A stretch of DNA of 16,953 nucleotides from Acidilobaceae archaeon (lineage in GTDB: Archaea > Thermoproteota > Thermoprotei_A > Sulfolobales > Acidilobaceae). Shown here piece after piece: positions 14,901-16,953 of the stretch (position 1 is the first letter of the stretch; every line of letters starts with the position of its first letter). A model generated the notes under the pieces. That model was not told the DNA's origin. It saw only the letters and a list, made by a program, of their open reading frames with translations, and ran no database searches. The position numbers and the translations under genes are program-made. The stretch is from the NCBI GenBank assembly GCA_027057815.1, contig JALURD010000046.1:1-16953 (forward strand), written 5' to 3'.

Positions 14901-15575
14901 GAGCCTTGTCGAGACAACCTTAGCCGTATGGGTGGCCTTAGTTCCTTGGCGGGGCTTACCAACAATTATCCTGTTAACCGCCAGGTCCTCCTGGATAACC
15001 ACAACCTTCTCGCTACCATTAATTATGAAGTAGCCCCCGGGGTCGTCGGGGTCCTCGCCTATAGCTAGTAATTCCTCGCGGGACATTTTGGAGAGAGGGT
15101 CTATGGAGCTTCGTACCATGACTGGGAAGTCCGCCAGCTTTACCCATCTACGCTCCTCACCGTTCTCATCCTCGTAGATCATCTCGACCTCAAGTGGAGC
15201 CGTGTACGATAAGTTCCTGAGCCTAGCTTCGAGGGGTGTTATCTCTCTGACCATTTCGTCTTTCTCCTTGGTCATAGGTCTCCCTATCCTGACGTTACCA
15301 AACCGAATCTTGACTTCATGCGGTATCCCGTAGAACACGTCAGGCAAGCTCTTCTTAGACGGGGCAACAGTTATCTTTATCTCGCCTATGGACTCCACGA
15401 TCTTCTTGAGCCTCTCCTCGACGAAAGCGTTAAACGAGTCGATATGCTGCCGCGAGAGCCCTCTCTCACTGATATATGCCTTGAAGACCGTCCTCAGGGT
15501 CTCTATGTACTCCTTGCTCCTATAGTCGAAGGAGGATGATCCATTATTGTGAGAAATACCTTCACTCTCAGACAC
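11997..15575 (-). CDS. rpo2: DNA-directed RNA polymerase subunit B (Rpo2), unsplit
   Basis: This is the second-largest catalytic subunit, homologous to bacterial beta and Rpb2. At 1192 residues it is one polypeptide, as in crenarchaea, unlike the B'/B'' split of many euryarchaea. Visible motifs are LCPFETPEGVNCGL (about 485-498), AFTGYNIEDAIIFNR (about 761-775), GDKFASRHGQKGV, and a C-terminal zinc site C-x2-C-x14-C-x2-H (Cys1097, 1100, 1115, His1118). Initiation is at GTG (15575), with a G-run just upstream and 18 nt from the rpo5 stop. The last ~18 residues are a Gly/Ser/Asp-rich tail (SGGDSSDGSESGGAGGK) after the conserved end, probably disordered and not a usual feature as far as I recall. 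The N-terminal ~15 residues are also low-complexity. Confidence 0.98.
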   Translation of the reverse strand: MSESEGISHNNGSSSFDYRSKEYIETLRTVFKAYISERGLSRQHIDSFNAFVEERLKKIVESIGEIKITVAPSKKSLPDVFYGIPHEVKIRFGNVRIGRPMTKEKDEMVREITPLEARLRNLSYTAPLEVEMIYEDENGEERRWVKLADFPVMVRSSIDPLSKMSREELLAIGEDPDDPGGYFIINGSEKVVVIQEDLAVNRIIVGKPRQGTKATHTAKVVSTRLGIRRQVIVDLSTDGTLEVRTARLASRVPFVILMRALGFERDQDIMLAVSADPDVQRELWPSLMKVSTIARTREDALDYIGNRVASGQPREIRIRRAEEFLDREFLPHLGSRPEDRIKKALFLAEMANRVIQYALGKREEDDKDNYSNKRLRLAGDLIAELFRDALEAVVRNLRQKLEESLAQRRRVNPFLLVRSDIITDRLRSALATGNWGQDRTGVSQQLDRTNWVSLLSHLRRVVSPLSKGQAHFEARDLHGTHWGRLCPFETPEGVNCGLVKNLALLSYITVGVDESEIEKLLVEELGVRRIEDLLKEARETGEVPEIMINGAKVFLNGKPLGYHHDGAWLARKIRELRRQGKISHEVSVAHIVTEYLNEVYINTDEGRVMRPVIIVENGKPKLTPEHAKMLEEGKITFMDLVKMGVIEFLDPDEEENAYIAPTPDKLTPEHTHLELWPPGILGVSASTIPYLEHNQSPRNTYQSAMAKQALGLYALNYHFRMDSHSYLLHYPQKPLVQTLGLELIGYNKRPSGQNMVIAIMAFTGYNIEDAIIFNRFSADRGLARATFFRVYTATESIYPGAISDKIMVPPPGLHDHKGEQYYTKLAPDGIVDPEVEVTGGDVLVGRVSPPRFLGGESRIMSRTAFTTRRDTSIQLRYGEKGVVDFVMITQTRAKQKIVKVRVRDLRIPEIGDKFASRHGQKGVIGMILPAYDMPYTEEGITPDIILNPHAIPSRMTIGQLLEALAGKLAALEARFVDGTPFFKEDIDGIRLSLIKHGYDPNAREVMYDGRTGELIERPITIGIVFYQRLYHMVADKIHARATGKVQLLTRQPTEGRAVQGGLRFGEMERDCLIGHGSSMLLRDRMLDNSDAYIMYVCRKCGHIAWFNRRAGAFECPYHGFDGDVVPVKVPYAFKLLLQEITSMVIKPEIKVADKISLLRKRTGRLPVGLRAAAHASGGDSSDGSESGGAGGK

Positions 15576-15593
15576 GACCGAACCCCCCGGGGA

Positions 15594-15860
15594 TTAGGAT
15601 TCATACGTCACGACAATCCTATAGTAAATAGACTCCCCCGCCGTAGGGGACCTCCTCCTAATCTCTATAATATCACCCGGCTTAGCGCCGAGGAGGCGTG
15701 CAATAGGATCGTTAATGCTTATCTGAGGAAGCCGCTCGGGCCTTACGCCCAAGCGGCGCAAAAGCTCTGCAGCCTCTTCCAAGCTAAGAACCCTATGTTC
15801 AGGCACAAGTTCATGCTGAAGTATCTTCTTGGGTACCCGGCCCATACGCTTCGAGGGCAA
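15594..15860 (-). CDS. rpo5: DNA-directed RNA polymerase subunit H (Rpo5)
   Basis: This small subunit matches the C-terminal domain of eukaryotic Rpb5 and binds at the lower jaw of the polymerase. The family core is plain: ILQHELVPEHRVLSLEEA, then LPQISINDPIARLLGAKPGD and IIEIRRRSPTAGESIYYRIV. Its 88-residue length is typical. The start is TTG at 15860, supported by GGAGGT 6 nt upstream. An ATG at codon 6 (MGRVPKK) is less well spaced. It is the first gene of the rpo operon, with a TATA element at 15901-15908. The downstream rpo2 start is only 18 nt from its stop. The order H-B-A'-A'' is the standard archaeal one. Confidence 0.96.
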   Translation of the reverse strand: MPSKRMGRVPKKILQHELVPEHRVLSLEEAAELLRRLGVRPERLPQISINDPIARLLGAKPGDIIEIRRRSPTAGESIYYRIVVTYES

Positions 15861-15900
15861 GCTGATACCTCCCCTCTCTACCCCTCGCGCTCAAGCGGAG

Positions 15901-15908
15901 TTTAAATG
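15901..15908 (-). promoter_or_regulatory. Promoter (TATA box) of the rpo operon
   Basis: The minus strand reads CATTTAAA, about 41-48 nt upstream of the rpo5 TTG. The predicted start site near 15879 gives a leader of roughly 19 nt that contains the GGAGGT ribosome site at 15872-15867. It probably drives rpo5 through rps12. Confidence 0.6.
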
Positions 15909-16028
15909 TAGACTTGGAGGTACTTGCAAGAATTTGTAATCCATCCTAATATTCAGTCCCTGGGTGGTGGTTTGTATTATTCCCCGTCAGCCGGCAGGCA
16001 CACCCCTAAATAACTATCCAGGGATTAC

Positions 16029-16038
16029 ACTATTAAAC
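16029..16038 (+). promoter_or_regulatory. Promoter (TATA-like box) of tRNA-Lys
   Basis: ACTATTAAAC lies about 36-45 nt upstream of the tRNA 5' end (16074), predicting a start site near 16060. A weaker AT-rich element (CTAAATAACTA) sits about 25 nt further upstream. Confidence 0.45.
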
Positions 16039-16073
16039 CTTAGGCCTCCAACCAAGGAAACGCCCGAACAGGC

Positions 16074-16178
16074 GGGCCCGTAGCTCAGCCCGGTAGAGCG
16101 GCGGGCTTTTAACCCGTAGACGCGGCGGCCCTGGCCGCGCGGCGGAAGTCCCGGGTTCAAATCCCGGCGGGCCCGCCA
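16074..16178 (+). tRNA. tRNA-Lys (anticodon UUU) with a probable variable-loop intron, CCA encoded
   Basis: The acceptor stem pairs GGGCCCG (16074-16080) with CGGGCCC (16168-16174), followed by G73 and encoded CCA (16176-16178). The D-arm (GCTC/GAGC) and T-arm (CCGGG-TTCAAAT-CCCGG) are complete. Anticodon stem GCGGG/CCCGT closes loop CTTTTAA, giving UUU. Between the anticodon stem and T-stem there are 33 nt where a class I lysine tRNA should have about 5. Removing 16120-16147 (28 nt) leaves the variable loop AGGTC, so an intron at tRNA position 45/46 is likely. See the intron entry for its structure. It has its own promoter and reads divergently from the rpo operon. Confidence 0.9.
16120..16147 (+). 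other. Putative non-canonical intron (position 45/46) in tRNA-Lys
   Basis: The proposed 28-nt intron folds into a 6-bp hairpin, CGCGGC (16121-16126) with GCCGCG (16134-16139). A relaxed bulge-helix-bulge can be drawn: bulge AGA (16118-16120), 4-bp helix CCGU (16114-16117) with GCGG (16142-16145), then bulge AAG (16146-16148). Cutting between the second and third bulge bases, as archaeal splicing endonuclease does, leaves AG+GUC, the common variable loop. The outer helix is weak and two extra bases (16140-16141) spoil a perfect motif, so the exact ends could shift by a few bases. Confidence 0.65.
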
Positions 16179-16191
16179 CTATATCACTCTC

Positions 16192-16198
16192 AGCTTTT
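16192..16198 (+). terminator. Possible T-run terminator of tRNA-Lys
   Basis: A short T-run (CTTTTGG) lies about 15-18 nt after the encoded CCA. Only four T residues are present, so this is a weak candidate. The rest of 16179-16269 holds a 6-bp inverted repeat, GCAGGC (16222-16227) with GCCTGC (16247-16252). Confidence 0.3.
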
Positions 16199-16269
16199 GG
16201 TCATAACTACTTGAACCTCGGGCAGGCGCTAGTAAATCGGGGGCGAGCCTGCGAAGGGTGCTCAGTATA

Positions 16270-16953
16270 ATGGTCGTGGAACTTGAAGTGGGGAAAGATC
16301 TCTTCGTCCTGAACGGGTTGCCAGCAGTATATCATGATAAGACTCGTACGCTAATAATTGCTGATGTGCATCTAGGCTACGAAGAATACATGACTCAACT
16401 AGGCGTTTACTTGCCTAGGCTTCAGTTAAAAGGGGCAATGGAGGTTATCAAGAGAGCCGTGCGGGCCGTGGACGCTAAGAGAGTGGCCATAGTCGGGGAT
16501 GTAAAGCATGCATACGAGAAACTTCTCAGGCAGGAGAGGGTCGAAATTATTAAACTAGTCAGGTTTGTGGGTGAGCTGGGCCTGGAACTAGTTCTTGTAC
16601 GGGGTAACCATGATACATTCATCTCCCCGCTCTTGAAGAAGCTAGGAGTAGACGTTATTGAAGACCACCTAGACTTAGGAGGTGGTATACTATTAGCTCA
16701 TGGCCATAAGGGTATCGACGGCGACTTCGAGGTCGTTGTAATGGGACACGAGCATCCGGCTCTCCAAGTTGATGTAGCAGGGGCTAGAGTGAAGCTTCCA
16801 GCCCTGCTGGAGGTACCACTAGAAAACGGTTCGTTCGCTATTGTACTCCCAGCTCTGGGAGTCTACCAAACAGGCAATCCTCTATCACTCGAAAGAAGCC
16901 AGTATCTTTCGCCAATTATAAAGAATCAATCGCAGATCGAGGATGCTATAGTA
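16270..16953 (+). CDS. Archaeal metallophosphoesterase (MJ0037/SbcD-related), 3' end missing
   Basis: The frame stays open for 228 codons from ATG 16270 to the window end, so the C terminus is cut off. Calcineurin-like phosphoesterase motifs occur in order: ADVHLG (Asp32, His34), GDVKH (Asp77), GNHD (Asn113, His114), AHGHK (His144, His146) and MGHEHP (His160, His162). GD-x-KH and GHEHP are typical of the archaeal subfamily annotated as SbcD-related phosphoesterase. It is a probable two-metal phosphoesterase; its substrate is unknown, and nuclease activity is not shown by sequence alone. A GGGTG ribosome site lies 9 nt upstream. AGTAAATC at 16231-16238 is a weak promoter candidate. No Rad50-type partner is in view. 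Confidence 0.88.
   Translation, partial: MVVELEVGKDLFVLNGLPAVYHDKTRTLIIADVHLGYEEYMTQLGVYLPRLQLKGAMEVIKRAVRAVDAKRVAIVGDVKHAYEKLLRQERVEIIKLVRFVGELGLELVLVRGNHDTFISPLLKKLGVDVIEDHLDLGGGILLAHGHKGIDGDFEVVVMGHEHPALQVDVAGARVKLPALLEVPLENGSFAIVLPALGVYQTGNPLSLERSQYLSPIIKNQSQIEDAIV

Noticed and set aside
16118..16150. Reading the extra tRNA-Lys segment as a long class II variable arm
   Set aside because: Lysine tRNAs are class I, and excision of 28 nt regenerates a consensus 5-nt variable loop, so an intron explains it better.
16217..16252. Inverted repeat GCAGGC/GCCTGC before the phosphoesterase as a riboswitch or operator
   Set aside because: Only 6 bp with a 19-nt loop and a competing CTCG/CGAG pairing; this is too weak to support a regulatory call.
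1..16953. Mobile elements, CRISPR arrays, defence or toxin systems
   Set aside because: I saw no repeat arrays, transposase-like frames, terminal inverted repeats or attachment-site duplications; the two tRNA genes are intact, with no integrase nearby.

Overview
The window looks like hyperthermophilic crenarchaeal chromosome. The evidence is an unsplit RNA polymerase B subunit, separate A' and A'' subunits, an archaeal-type phosphorylating GAPDH, an archaeal NusA-like KH protein, TATA-box promoters, GTG/TTG starts preceded by GGAGGTG-like ribosome sites, and a tRNA-Lys gene with what looks like a non-canonical intron. Protein style (EF-1A, RpoB) fits Desulfurococcales, perhaps a Pyrodictiaceae/Hyperthermus-like organism. 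That taxonomic placement is inference and was not tested by a search.

Layout, left to right. Positions 1-181 are mostly non-coding, with a doubtful gene start running off the left edge. Positions 182-2471 (minus strand) hold a two-gene carbon-metabolism unit, pgk then gap. Positions 2563-3246 (plus) hold a metallo-beta-lactamase-fold hydrolase. tRNA-Ser(UGA) lies at 3339-3427 (minus), with its own promoter and a T-run terminator. From 3602 to 15860 nearly everything is on the minus strand and forms a transcription/translation super-cluster. Read in the direction of transcription it is rpo5(H), rpo2(B), rpo1N(A'), rpo1C(A''), eL30, nusA-like, uS12, then uS7, EF-1A and uS10. A DUF151 (bifunctional-nuclease-like) gene on the plus strand, 6244-6696, sits between uS12 and uS7 and breaks the usual S12-S7 linkage. 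S7, EF-1A and S10 each have a credible promoter of their own. Right of the rpo operon are tRNA-Lys(UUU), 16074-16178, and the first 228 codons of an archaeal metallophosphoesterase (MJ0037/SbcD-related) that continues past the window edge.

How the genes work together: Rpo5, Rpo2, Rpo1N and Rpo1C form the catalytic core of RNA polymerase. The NusA-like protein is probably a transcription factor, and S12, S7, S10, eL30 and EF-1A belong to the ribosome and elongation cycle. GAPDH and PGK catalyse adjacent steps and in hyperthermophilic archaea usually run in the gluconeogenic direction. No stretch longer than 300 bases lacks a gene; the largest gap (15861-16073, 213 bases) holds the rpo-operon and tRNA-Lys promoters.

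The region is mostly conserved housekeeping DNA, and I found no sign of a defence system, mobile element, CRISPR array or undescribed multi-gene system. The points most worth a second look are the tRNA-Lys variable-loop intron, the opposite-strand DUF151 gene inside the str cluster, the N-terminal extension of Rpo1N, the low-complexity tail of Rpo2, and several start-codon choices.
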